Shown: positions 18,479 to 26,957, counted from the stretch's first letter. The stretch is 64,000 nucleotides of DNA from an uncultured Psychroserpens sp. (GCA_947489585.1 CANLEE010000008.1:149615-213614), one strand, 5' to 3'. Made by a program: numbers and translations. Notes: generated from the sequence alone by a model not told the origin.

Positions 18479-19990
18479 CTAATTAACAGTTTGCGCTTTT
18501 TTAATAAGTCCGATAGTTGTTGTGTACAATGGTTTGGATTCCATTTTACTTTTCAACCATGCGTAAAAACTCATTACAAATATATCTTCCTGCTTTTCGC
18601 CTACCCAAATAAATGCATTTTCAACCTTATTTTTAAAATCAATTGAGGTTACATTTTCAGGGTTTTTAAAATAAGAATTAACCAAATTTATAAAAATAAT
18701 AGCTCTTTCTTGGTCAATCTGACGTAAATAATCAAAATAGGAACGCTTGAAACTCAGTAATCTAGATTCTACAAGGTCTAAATCGCCTAGCTCAATGTAG
18801 AGAATAATCTCGGCAAGATTCTTTTTGATAATCCACTCTTTTCCTGCTTTTTCTATATAGTACTTGTCAGTGTGATAAAACTTAGAAAATATAGATTTTG
18901 CACTTTTAAAATCTTGTTTTTGCATATAAAACATAACTAATGCCAAATGAATATCTAAGAGTGATTCTAAATCTATATGTTTGGTTTGTTTAACAGCTTC
19001 TAACAATGCTATAGCCTCTTCTTGTTTATTAATATAATTGAGATTTAATGCTTTAAGTAAATGGTATTTCAGTTTAAATGTTGCGTAGTATTTTTTTCTC
19101 TGTTGAAGCATTAGTGAATGCATGTCTTCTAAATAGACTAATGATTCATGAAATTTCTTATTTCTAAATAAAGTGTTGGCGATGATGTAAATCACTTTCA
19201 CATGATGAATAAGCTGTTTCTCTTTGGTTTTGTGATTTAAGATTTTTTGATACGTATCGATTAAAAAAGGCTCAGTTTTTAAATAATCGTTAGTTGCAAA
19301 AGCTGATAGACTTACAATGGTCATTAATTGATATAGTGATTTAAACGATAAGGATTCAGATGAGTTAATATTATGCTCTTCAAGTGTATTATTAAGTATG
19401 GTTTTGAAATCCACAACCTTTCCTTTGTAGGTCATGTCACTTAGAGTTTGCCTGATTTTTGCGTAGACTAAATTTAATTCCTCTTCAATAAAATGTTGTT
19501 TTTGGTTATTTCGGAAATTAGCAATCAACTCATTAATGTCTACCGAAGGGTTCATATAAGCATATTGAATTTTGGTGTGGTAAATTTCATTTAGAATAGG
19601 AAATAAATGATGTTCTTGTGCTAAACTTTCAGCTTTATCAAGAATTTGATACGCTATTTTAGGTTTTTTATGAAATAGGAAGGTTCTCGAAGCCAGAATA
19701 TATTTAATGATTTGCATATCTACCGAATTCTCTTCTTCTAGGTTGTTGTTTGCAATAAAATCAATAAGTGATTGATAGAGTCGCTTTCTCAAGGCATGAT
19801 AGGCGTCTTTACGATAAGAACCATAGAGTTTTTGACACATATCTTTTGACGACAGTTCATTTTGCGTTAGAAGTTTAAACAATTGAATGTTTTTAGTGTC
19901 TTTACGTTTGTTCTTTCGCTCTAAATAAGAGATGAAATGTTGTTGATCTTCCGAAGAAAATGTAGATGTTATGGTATTTAAGTTTATCAT
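18479..19990 (-). CDS. Cytosolic helical-repeat (TPR-like) protein
   Basis: Uncharacterised 503-aa protein without signal peptide or membrane segment. It is helical throughout; the part from about 95 to 480 reads as degenerate TPR-like hairpins (for example KPKIAYQILDKAESLAQEH, FHESLVYLEDMHSL, DFKSAKSIFSKFY). The N-terminal 90 residues (SSEDQQHFISYLERKNKRKDT) look like a compact basic helical domain. I recognise the general type from flavobacterial genomes but know no function. It is divergent from the small membrane-protein operon at 20142, and the shared upstream region has repeats that could be regulatory. Confidence 0.75.
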   Translation of the reverse strand: MINLNTITSTFSSEDQQHFISYLERKNKRKDTKNIQLFKLLTQNELSSKDMCQKLYGSYRKDAYHALRKRLYQSLIDFIANNNLEEENSVDMQIIKYILASRTFLFHKKPKIAYQILDKAESLAQEHHLFPILNEIYHTKIQYAYMNPSVDINELIANFRNNQKQHFIEEELNLVYAKIRQTLSDMTYKGKVVDFKTILNNTLEEHNINSSESLSFKSLYQLMTIVSLSAFATNDYLKTEPFLIDTYQKILNHKTKEKQLIHHVKVIYIIANTLFRNKKFHESLVYLEDMHSLMLQQRKKYYATFKLKYHLLKALNLNYINKQEEAIALLEAVKQTKHIDLESLLDIHLALVMFYMQKQDFKSAKSIFSKFYHTDKYYIEKAGKEWIIKKNLAEIILYIELGDLDLVESRLLSFKRSYFDYLRQIDQERAIIFINLVNSYFKNPENVTSIDFKNKVENAFIWVGEKQEDIFVMSFYAWLKSKMESKPLYTTTIGLIKKAQTVN

Positions 19991-20068
19991 TTAATCGTCA
20001 GTTAATAAAACATAATAGTAATAAATATAGTATTTATAAATCATATTATTGATATTTAATCGTCAGTT
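19989..20068. repeat. 15-base direct repeat in the divergent promoter region
   Basis: ATTTAATCGTCAGTT occurs at 19989-20003 (overlapping the start codon of the 503-aa gene on the opposite strand) and again at 20054-20068. The copies are in the same orientation, 65 bases apart, about six helical turns. This could be a pair of operator sites or the trace of a small duplication. Confidence 0.6.
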
Positions 20069-20099
20069 TTTTTAATAAACAGTATTTTCTGCTTGAGCT

Positions 20100-20152
20100 A
20101 ACTGTCGCACATTTGTAGTGTAATCAACAAAACAAAATAATATGCGACAGTT
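20100..20152 (+). promoter_or_regulatory. Inverted repeat that covers the start codon of the 52-aa gene
   Basis: aactgtcgca (20100-20109) and tgcgacagtt (20143-20152) are exact reverse complements separated by 33 bases. The right arm covers the end of the ATG and the next codons of the 52-aa ORF. If transcription starts upstream of 20100, the mRNA could fold to hide the start; otherwise it is a candidate protein-binding site. Confidence 0.5.
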
Positions 20153-20300
20153 TATTAAAACCACACTTTTTATAGTTGCCATTAGTGCACTAATAGTGTT
20201 TTCAAAACAGATTCAAAATAAGATTATAGATAATTATAATCATTGTGTAGATCAGTTGGCTAGCCGATCAATTACTAGCGCTGCACCAATTAGGTTTTAA
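20142..20300 (+). CDS. 52-aa single-pass or secreted peptide
   Basis: Small ORF starting MRQFIKTTLFIVAISAL, with one hydrophobic helix (about 7-20) and a polar tail with a single Cys35. It could be an anchored peptide or a secreted peptide with a short mature part. Its stop is one base before the ATG of the next membrane protein, which supports it being real and first in that operon. No family was recognised. Confidence 0.6.
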   Translation: MRQFIKTTLFIVAISALIVFSKQIQNKIIDNYNHCVDQLASRSITSAAPIRF

Positions 20301-20301
20301 A

Positions 20302-20769
20302 ATGCAACTCAAAAAATTAAATACTGCATTTATTGTCACTACTGGTGTTTCGGTAGTTGTTTTTGTCTATTTGGTGTTTTTGGGATATGATGACATTAAA
20401 ACTCTAAAAGATGTTATAAAAATTATTGCATCGATTCTATTTCCAATACCATTATTGTTTTTTGTGCGCTTTGTGTTAATAGAACACTTTTTGCCTCAAA
20501 ACACTGACGAATACAAACTGAAAAATCAAAAACCAGCTACCATATTACTTGTTGTGACCATGATCGTTGGTGTTGTGAGCATGCAAACTATAGAATGGAT
20601 GACAGGTCAAAAACTAGAAGACCATCTCATTTTTGCACATCTCATTAACTCCACTACCATAAGTAGCTATGTACTTAATTACATTTTGTATAACAATTTG
20701 AGAGTCAACGGAATTTTAAGCGGTGTCTTACTCTCATTAGCTATTCATGTATTTTTTCTAACCGTATAA
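20302..20769 (+). CDS. Small integral membrane protein (155 aa)
   Basis: Uncharacterised inner-membrane protein with four predicted helices: about 8-28, 40-60, 80-97 and 118-155, separated by a basic loop (EYKLKNQKPAT). No catalytic motif was recognised. It follows the 52-aa peptide gene by one base and precedes another small membrane protein by 44 bases, in a plus-strand run of envelope genes reaching 24279. The extreme hydrophobicity and lack of motifs suggest a structural or regulatory membrane subunit; the function is not known. Confidence 0.7.
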   Translation: MQLKKLNTAFIVTTGVSVVVFVYLVFLGYDDIKTLKDVIKIIASILFPIPLLFFVRFVLIEHFLPQNTDEYKLKNQKPATILLVVTMIVGVVSMQTIEWMTGQKLEDHLIFAHLINSTTISSYVLNYILYNNLRVNGILSGVLLSLAIHVFFLTV

Positions 20770-20813
20770 TAGCATAAAAACAAAAAAAGTAAAATCATCA
20801 AAAATTTAAAATT

Positions 20814-21296
20814 ATGAATCCAATTATTCAACCTCCAAGACCCAAAACGAATGTTAACAAACGTGAATTGTTATTTACATTTCAATCGATTATTGTTACA
20901 GGTCTACTAGCGTTTACAGCCATTGCATTTTTTCTTCACTTTAATTTGAGAATAGAAAAAGGCATTAAAGTTATTTTTGCGCCATTTTTATCAGTTGTGC
21001 CTCTATTATTTGTTCTATCTGTTCTTAGAGATTTGAGAAAAGGTTTTAAAGAAGGCAATTACTCAAAAGATGAGATTATAAAATTTGGTCTTATTACAGC
21101 AGGCATTACGGCTGCATTTACAGGAATTACATATCTGCTTACTCAAATAGGTGCTTTAGAAATATTGTTAGCAGCTATTATGGCCATCTTAAGTATTGTA
21201 TTCTTTTTAAGAAGTAAAATCAAAGACATTCTAGGAATGAGCATCATCACAGGAATCGCAGAAGGCATTATCGTCTACATGATTTTTTTGTTTTGA
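20814..21296 (+). CDS. Small integral membrane protein (160 aa)
   Basis: Uncharacterised membrane protein with a short Pro-rich cytosolic start (NPIIQPPRPKT) and about five helices (about 20-43, 50-72, 90-108, 112-130 and 138-158). A basic loop RDLRKGFKEGNYSKDEIIKFG (about 72-92) lies between helices two and three. This looks like the flavobacterial DUF4199-like layout of small membrane proteins, but I would not assign it firmly. Member of the plus-strand membrane-protein cluster. Confidence 0.65.
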   Translation: MNPIIQPPRPKTNVNKRELLFTFQSIIVTGLLAFTAIAFFLHFNLRIEKGIKVIFAPFLSVVPLLFVLSVLRDLRKGFKEGNYSKDEIIKFGLITAGITAAFTGITYLLTQIGALEILLAAIMAILSIVFFLRSKIKDILGMSIITGIAEGIIVYMIFLF

Positions 21297-21370
21297 TGAT
21301 AGGTTGGTTGGTGACCTAAAGCCTTTCAGGTGTAACAGCCTGGAGGGTTTTAAACCTTAAACAGATTATT
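21297..21370. other. Imperfect hairpin spacer inside the membrane-protein cluster
   Basis: The 74-base gap has aggt/acct and cctttcagg/cctggaggg pairings with a mismatched interior, and is more GC-rich than other spacers here. It resembles a worn intergenic repeat element. No T tract follows directly, so it is not a clear terminator. Confidence 0.35.
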
Positions 21371-21724
21371 ATGAAATCAATAAGATTAGAGTATTTTAAA
21401 ACAATAACCAAAAGTAAAACTAATGTTGGTCATTTGATTTTGACAATACTGTTAATTTCAATCCTAACATTTGGAGTTTTTATTTTGAGTTTCATTTTTG
21501 GTTGGCTATGTTGTATGCAGCCTGCTTCTAGTCTTACTATGTTTTCAAGTTTGACAACATTTATAATATTCACTACTGACCTTATAATTTTATTTTCCAT
21601 TTTATATGGATTATACCGACATTCTAAACGAAACAAAAAACTAAGCCATTGTAAAACTTATATTATTTTGACTTTTCTGTTATTGGGCGTCTATCTTATA
21701 TTAATTTCAATGCTTTTGATTTAA
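21371..21724 (+). CDS. Small integral membrane protein (117 aa)
   Basis: Uncharacterised protein with three predicted helices: about 20-48 (ending GWLCCM), 56-78 and 93-115, linked by a basic loop (RHSKRNKKLSHCK). Four Cys residues, two adjacent at the end of the first helix. Nine bases separate it from the next gene. No family recognised. Confidence 0.6.
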   Translation: MKSIRLEYFKTITKSKTNVGHLILTILLISILTFGVFILSFIFGWLCCMQPASSLTMFSSLTTFIIFTTDLIILFSILYGLYRHSKRNKKLSHCKTYIILTFLLLGVYLILISMLLI

Positions 21725-21733
21725 AATAAATTT

Positions 21734-22429
21734 ATGAAACCAAAACTCACAAAATATCTAACAGACTTCTCAAGCTTTAATTTGACAAGGCCAATTTCTG
21801 ATAAAATTCGACTTTTAGAAATTCTTGCCGTAGTGCTCACAGGTATAGGGAAATTTGTATTCATGGATTACCTCAATTGGCGACTTCCATTCGTAATCGT
21901 TGCTATTGTAGCTTGGTCACTCTATGTGTATTATCGTTATAAAAAAGATAAACAAGTGCTAGCAGATTGGGGATTTAGACGTGATAATTTTAAAACTGTT
22001 TTAAAACTCATGCTACCTTTTGCAGTAGTGTCTGTGTTCTCATTTCTAATTATTGGTTATCTTCAAGACACCTTAAATCCAACATGGCATATCGTACCAC
22101 TTTTAATTACTTATCCTATTTGGGGAACTGTTCAACAATTTCTCACTATTGGTTTAGTTGCCGGTAATTTGAGTACCTTGAAATTTATAAAGCTTAAAAA
22201 AATAAGTGTCATTTTTATCACAGCTATATTATTTTCTTTGGTACATTATCCGTCAGTTTGGTTATTAATTGGAACATTTATTCTCGCCTTAGTTTATGGG
22301 TACATTTATTTGAAGGCTAAAAACCTATATGTATTAGGGTTATTTCATGGATGGCTTGGGGCTTTATTTTATTATACAGTTGTTAATCAAGATCCTTTTG
22401 CTGATGTGTTTTTAAAACTATTAAATTAA
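21734..22429 (+). CDS. CPBP-family membrane protein with degenerate catalytic motif
   Basis: Membrane protein of 231 aa related to the CPBP (Abi, CAAX-protease/bacteriocin-processing) glutamic endopeptidases. Active members have EExxxR in the first core helix; here the aligned segment is WGTVQQFLTIGL with Gln134-Gln135 in place of the glutamates and no Arg. The later histidine motifs are kept (SLVHYPSVW with His171; FHGWLGALFYY with His205). It is therefore probably not an active protease of the standard kind, and may bind a membrane protein or peptide instead. About seven helices. It lies between small membrane proteins and a DUF2157 protein. Confidence 0.75.
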   Translation: MKPKLTKYLTDFSSFNLTRPISDKIRLLEILAVVLTGIGKFVFMDYLNWRLPFVIVAIVAWSLYVYYRYKKDKQVLADWGFRRDNFKTVLKLMLPFAVVSVFSFLIIGYLQDTLNPTWHIVPLLITYPIWGTVQQFLTIGLVAGNLSTLKFIKLKKISVIFITAILFSLVHYPSVWLLIGTFILALVYGYIYLKAKNLYVLGLFHGWLGALFYYTVVNQDPFADVFLKLLN

Positions 22430-22435
22430 AAAACA

Positions 22436-23728
22436 ATGAACTCAAAACTTATAAATGAATTATCAGATTTGGTAAATAATGATATAATCTCACAAGAAGT
22501 TGCTTCAAAAATTGAGGAGTACTATCACTCCAAACAACAAAATACTCCTAATAAATTGTTTACTGTTTTTGGTGTTTTGGGCTCGCTATTGGTTGGTTTA
22601 GGGATTATTCTAATTCTTGCTCATAATTGGGATGATTTTGCTAGAACAACAAAAACCATATTTGCTTTTTTACCATTGGTTATAGGTCAATGTTTTGTTG
22701 CGTTTTCTATTCTGAAAAGAAAAAGCAATACTTGGAAAGAGGCTTCAGGAACATTTTTGTTTTTTGCTATCGGTTCGAGTATTGCACTTGTAAGTCAGAT
22801 ATATAATATTCCAGGAAATTTAAGTACCTATGTTTTAACTTGGATTGTTTTGAGTTTGCCTTTGGTATATCTCTTAAAATCTAATTCAGTGGCTATTTTA
22901 AATATCATATGTATCACCTATTATGCTTTTGAAGTTGGTTACGGATTTGCAACCTTTAATCAAGCACCTTGGCTGTACCTTGTATTGATTGCTTTGTTGA
23001 TTCCGCATTATTTGCAATTACTCAAACACAAAAACACATCAAATATCACGTCCATATTTAATTGGTTGTTCCCATTAAGTTTTACTATAGTACTTGGTGC
23101 TTTTGTTGATCACCTTTCTGAATTAGGATTCTTGATGTACTTGTTATTGTTTAGTCTATTTTATAACCTAGGGAAAACCCCATTGTTTGAGAATCAAAAA
23201 TTACGAAGAAATGGTTATTTGATTTTTGGATCCTTAGGTATTGTAATCATGATATTAACCATGAGTTTTGATAGTTTTTGGTATTTAGAACAGTTCTTTT
23301 TAAATGCCCAAGAAAGCTATGTTTCAATAGTTCTTTTTATTACAAATTTAGGCCTTCTTGCATATTTGTATTCAAAGCGATGGATTAAAGGGTTTAATGT
23401 GTTTCAACACCTCTTTATTCTGTTTACAATCCTTTACATTTTTGGGTTGAATATTCCAGTTTTTGGGACCATAATAGTGAATTTGATTGTTTTAGCCTTA
23501 GGAATAACAACCATCAAAATTGGAGCAGATAAATTTCATTTTGGGATATTAAATTATGGTCTTCTAATAATCACTGCATTAGTTGTATGCCGATTTTTTG
23601 ATACTAATATGAGTTTTGTAATTAGAGGATTATTATTTGTGTCTGTTGGTCTTGGATTCTTTTTTACCAATTATATAATGCTGAAAAAACAGAAGTCCAA
23701 AGTAGAATCATTAAAAACGAACTCATGA
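22436..23728 (+). CDS. DUF2157 multi-spanning membrane protein
   Basis: Membrane protein of 430 aa. The N-terminal ~55 residues are soluble and helical (LINELSDLVNNDIISQEVASKIEEYY), typical of DUF2157, then GSLLVGLGIILILAHNWDDF and about 12 further helices. The HNWDDF element right after the first helix is characteristic of the family. The last four bases (ATGA) overlap the start of the GDYxxLxY-like gene, an arrangement also seen with DUF2157/DUF4401 pairs in other bacteria. The family has no established function. Confidence 0.85.
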   Translation: MNSKLINELSDLVNNDIISQEVASKIEEYYHSKQQNTPNKLFTVFGVLGSLLVGLGIILILAHNWDDFARTTKTIFAFLPLVIGQCFVAFSILKRKSNTWKEASGTFLFFAIGSSIALVSQIYNIPGNLSTYVLTWIVLSLPLVYLLKSNSVAILNIICITYYAFEVGYGFATFNQAPWLYLVLIALLIPHYLQLLKHKNTSNITSIFNWLFPLSFTIVLGAFVDHLSELGFLMYLLLFSLFYNLGKTPLFENQKLRRNGYLIFGSLGIVIMILTMSFDSFWYLEQFFLNAQESYVSIVLFITNLGLLAYLYSKRWIKGFNVFQHLFILFTILYIFGLNIPVFGTIIVNLIVLALGITTIKIGADKFHFGILNYGLLIITALVVCRFFDTNMSFVIRGLLFVSVGLGFFFTNYIMLKKQKSKVESLKTNS

Positions 23729-24279
23729 AAACGATACATATTTTTATTCTATTTATCATTGTAGCTGTGGCGCAGATTGCAGTGCCAGCTCAAATGATTT
23801 TTAACCGCGAATCTATTTTAAACTCAGGGATGGCTTATAAGTTTAAAACTGAACCTGTCGATCCTACCGATCCTTTTAAAGGAAAGTATATCATACTTAA
23901 TTATGAATTAGATCATATTAAAATGACAAACAATAACTGGCAAAGAAATCAAGAGATCTATGTTTCAATAACGAACGATAGTCTCGGGTTTGCTAAAGCA
24001 ACTTCGGTAAGCATAGAGCAACCTGAATTGGGATCTTTCGTTTCGGCTAAAGTGGAATGGTATAGTGAAAGAGACAGTATTTTACGTTTTACATTGCCAT
24101 TTAATGAATTTTATATGGATGAATACAAGGCCTATGATGCTGAAGTAGCTCATAGAGATGCGCAACGAGACTCATTGCCAAATAACACCTACGCTTTGGT
24201 ATATGTTAAAGAAGGTGAAGCGGTTTTAGATAACGTGTTTATTAATGATATACCAATTGCAAAATTTGTTGAGCAATAA
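23725..24279 (+). CDS. GDYxxLxY-like domain protein
   Basis: Protein of 184 aa with one N-terminal hydrophobic segment (about 4-22) and an extracytoplasmic domain. The family motif appears as DPFKGKYIILNYE (about 50-62), with Lys where most members have Asp. Genes of this kind usually sit directly after a DUF2157 or DUF4401 membrane protein, as here (ATGA overlap), so the two likely form a complex. Molecular role unknown. This is the last gene of the membrane cluster; a promoter for the next gene lies over its 3' end. Confidence 0.82.
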   Translation: MKTIHIFILFIIVAVAQIAVPAQMIFNRESILNSGMAYKFKTEPVDPTDPFKGKYIILNYELDHIKMTNNNWQRNQEIYVSITNDSLGFAKATSVSIEQPELGSFVSAKVEWYSERDSILRFTLPFNEFYMDEYKAYDAEVAHRDAQRDSLPNNTYALVYVKEGEAVLDNVFINDIPIAKFVEQ

Positions 24280-24299
24280 GCGAAATTTAATTAACTTTG
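24266..24299 (+). promoter_or_regulatory. Promoter for the M49-like lipoprotein gene
   Basis: TTG at 24266-24268 and TAACTTTG at 24292-24299 with 23 bases between, matching the Bacteroidota consensus. The -7 box is 27 bases upstream of the ATG at 24327. Confidence 0.6.
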
Positions 24300-24326
24300 G
24301 AAGGAAATCAAAAACACTAATTTCTA

Positions 24327-25976
24327 ATGAAAAAACTAATTATAGTATTGATTGTAGCTACTTTTTTTTATGCTTGTAAAGCCGATAAAAAAGAAGTTGT
24401 TGCAGAAGATGAAACCTCTAAAGTTGATCCAAGTATTATGGAAAAAAACCTAAGTAAATATGTGAGTTTCAAATTAACGGCAGATGTGTCTAAGCTATCA
24501 GCAAAAGAACGCCAAATGTTGCCGTATTTAATTGAAGCAGCTAATATGATGAATGATTTATTCTGGTATGAGTCCTATGGAGATAAAAGTGAATTACTGA
24601 AGTCTATTTCAGATGAAAACACTAAAAAGTTTGTTGAGATTAATTATGGTCCTTGGGATCGTTTAGATGGAAATGCTTCTTTTGTTGAAGGTATTGGTCC
24701 AAAACCTGCAGGTGCAAATTTCTATCCAAAAGATATGACCAAAGCAGAATTTGAAGCTGCCGATATCGAAAACAAATCGAGTATTTACAATTTTGTACGT
24801 CGTGATGAAAGTGGGAAATTGTATTCAATTCCTTACCATAAGCAATTTGAGAGTAAGTTGAAAGAAGTGTCACAATTATTAGTGAGAGCATCAGAATTAG
24901 CTGAAGATGCTGGACTAAAAACGTATTTAGAATTAAGAGCAAAAGCCTTATTAGATGATGATTATCAGCCTAGTGATTTGGCTTGGATGGATATGAAAAC
25001 AAATACGATTGACATTGTTATTGGTCCAATTGAAACCTATGAAGACCAACTATTTGGTAACAAAGCAGCTCATGAAGGTTATGTGTTAATCAAGGATCAA
25101 GAGTGGAGCAAACGTTTAGCTAAGTTTAGTGCTTATTTACCAGAGTTGCAAATAGGGCTTCCAGTTGACGAGGCTTATAAGCAAGAAAGGCCAGGAACTG
25201 ATAGCGACCTCAATGCTTATGATGTTGTGTTTTATGCTGGAGATTGTAATTCGGGAAGTAAAACGATTGCTATTAACTTGCCAAATGATGAAGAAGTACA
25301 ATTACAAAAAGGAACACGTCGTTTACAACTTAAAAATGCCATGCGTGCTAAATTTGATAAAATCTTATTACCTATTTCTAAGGTTTTAATCGATGAAAGC
25401 CAGCGTAAGCATATTACATTTGATGCGTTCTTTTCTAATACAATGTTTCATGAAGTGGCTCATGGTTTAGGAATCAAAAACACAATCAATGGTAAAGGTA
25501 CAGTAAGAACTGCATTAAAAGAACATTCTAGTGCTTTAGAAGAAGGTAAGGCAGATATTCTTGGATTATACATGATTCAACAGTTAAATGCTAAAGGTGA
25601 ATTAACCGATGATTTAAAAGATAATATGGTGACCTTTATGGCTGGTATTTTTAGATCTGTACGTTTTGGAGCTTCATCGGCTCACGGAAAAGCAAATATG
25701 ATTCGCTTTAATTTTTTCAAGGAAAAAGGTGCTTTCACTAGAAATGAAGATGGTACTTATAAAGTTGATTTTGATAAAATGGAAGTCGCAATGCGAGATT
25801 TGTCTAATCTTATATTAACCTTACAAGGTAATGGTGATTATAACGGTGTTGCTCAATTGGTTGCTGAAAAGGGAATTATTTCTAAAGAATTACAAGCAGA
25901 TTTAGATCGTTTAAGCGATGCCAACATTCCTGTCGATGTTGTTTTTGAACAAGGCGTTCAGGTATTAGGTTTATAA
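24327..25976 (+). CDS. M49-like (dipeptidyl-peptidase III type) zinc peptidase lipoprotein
   Basis: Predicted envelope lipoprotein of 549 aa; lipobox Cys17 (FFYACKADK). Similar to the peptidase M49 superfamily: zinc-site helix HEVAHGLG with His375, Glu376 and His379, and a second helix LEEGKAD (Glu405/Glu406) that should give the third ligand, like EECRAE in DPP III. Classical M49 enzymes have a six-residue HExxGH motif; this one has the five-residue HExxH form, as I recall in the plant NUDT3-associated domain. An amino-peptidase or dipeptidase on the outer face of the cell is the probable role. A clear hairpin terminator follows. Confidence 0.85.
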   Translation: MKKLIIVLIVATFFYACKADKKEVVAEDETSKVDPSIMEKNLSKYVSFKLTADVSKLSAKERQMLPYLIEAANMMNDLFWYESYGDKSELLKSISDENTKKFVEINYGPWDRLDGNASFVEGIGPKPAGANFYPKDMTKAEFEAADIENKSSIYNFVRRDESGKLYSIPYHKQFESKLKEVSQLLVRASELAEDAGLKTYLELRAKALLDDDYQPSDLAWMDMKTNTIDIVIGPIETYEDQLFGNKAAHEGYVLIKDQEWSKRLAKFSAYLPELQIGLPVDEAYKQERPGTDSDLNAYDVVFYAGDCNSGSKTIAINLPNDEEVQLQKGTRRLQLKNAMRAKFDKILLPISKVLIDESQRKHITFDAFFSNTMFHEVAHGLGIKNTINGKGTVRTALKEHSSALEEGKADILGLYMIQQLNAKGELTDDLKDNMVTFMAGIFRSVRFGASSAHGKANMIRFNFFKEKGAFTRNEDGTYKVDFDKMEVAMRDLSNLILTLQGNGDYNGVAQLVAEKGIISKELQADLDRLSDANIPVDVVFEQGVQVLGL

Positions 25977-26000
25977 TACTTCATTTGATATATAACCATA

Positions 26001-26032
26001 AAGGCTTTAGTGTATCACTAGAGCCTTTTTGT
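26001..26032 (+). terminator. Intrinsic terminator after the M49-like gene
   Basis: Stem aaggctttagtg (26001-26012) with cactagagcctt (26016-26027), one mismatch, three-base loop, followed by a T run. It starts 24 bases past the stop. Confidence 0.8.
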
Positions 26033-26078
26033 ATTATTTCGGTTTAATTTTATATCTTGTTAGAACAAACTATGCTTT

Positions 26079-26957
26079 ATGCCATATTGGTTGTCCATTG
26101 TTATTACTGTTTTTGTTATCTATATTGCTATTAGTATTGCTTTATACTATTTGCAAGACTATATGTTATTTAAACCTGAAAAACTACCTGCCGATTTTCA
26201 GTTTGATTATGCCAACCAAGATACCAAAGAATATAACCTTGAAACACGCGATGGCGCTATTATAAATGGTTTACGGTTTTTTCCGAAAGGAGAAAGTAAA
26301 GGGGTTGTTATTTATCTAAAAGGAAATTCTAAAAGTATTAAAGGTTGGGGGAAATTTGCGGTAGATTTTACGAGACATGGCTATAATGTATTAATGGTTG
26401 ATTATCGTGGCTTCGGAAAAAGTACAGGTAGGCGTTCACAAAAAGCAATTAAACGCGATTTACAATTGGTCTATAATAAAGTGAAAGAACAAACAACCGA
26501 AGACCGAATTATTCTTTACGGAAGGTCATTAGGATCTGGATTTGCAGCCAAATTAGCATCAATGAATCACCCCAAAATGCTCATTCTAGATGCGCCTTAT
26601 TATAGTTTAACGAAAGTAACGGCACGCTATGCACCATTTATGCCTTTGTCATTATTGATGAAGTATCCATTACCAACTTATAAATGGTTGAAATATGTAC
26701 AATGTCCAATTCATATTATTCATGGTACGCATGATAAGTTGATTCCATTTAAAACGAGTTTGAAACTGTCTAAGGTGAATCCAAAACTCACCAAATTACA
26801 TACGGTAATTGGAGGTGGTCATAAAAATCTGAATAATTTTGAATCGTATCATAGCATGTTAGACGATATTTTAAACAAAACACCCAAAACCATCGATTTA
26901 GAAACCACAAGTATCAATGTCATTCATTCCTCAAAACCGACTAAGAAAAAGGCTTAA
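26079..26957 (+). CDS. Membrane-anchored alpha/beta hydrolase
   Basis: Hydrolase of the alpha/beta fold, 292 aa, with one N-terminal membrane helix (about 5-27). Motifs: VIYLKGNSKS (oxyanion region, about 78-87), VDYRGFGKS, the nucleophile elbow GRSLGSG with Ser150, HGTHDKLIP with the acid residue, and GGGHKNL with the catalytic His. It looks like the BEM46/ABHD13 type of anchored serine hydrolase; substrate unknown. The oxyanion loop has LKGN where most relatives have FHGN (as the next gene does). Its 3' end overlaps the next, paralogous gene by 41 bases. Confidence 0.88.
   Translation: MPYWLSIVITVFVIYIAISIALYYLQDYMLFKPEKLPADFQFDYANQDTKEYNLETRDGAIINGLRFFPKGESKGVVIYLKGNSKSIKGWGKFAVDFTRHGYNVLMVDYRGFGKSTGRRSQKAIKRDLQLVYNKVKEQTTEDRIILYGRSLGSGFAAKLASMNHPKMLILDAPYYSLTKVTARYAPFMPLSLLMKYPLPTYKWLKYVQCPIHIIHGTHDKLIPFKTSLKLSKVNPKLTKLHTVIGGGHKNLNNFESYHSMLDDILNKTPKTIDLETTSINVIHSSKPTKKKA

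Noticed and set aside
21734..22429. Bacteriocin self-immunity or abortive infection system around the CPBP protein
   Set aside because: No bacteriocin precursor with a leader and double-Gly site, no ABC exporter and no nuclease is nearby; the catalytic residues are missing. Kept only as part of the unknown membrane cluster.
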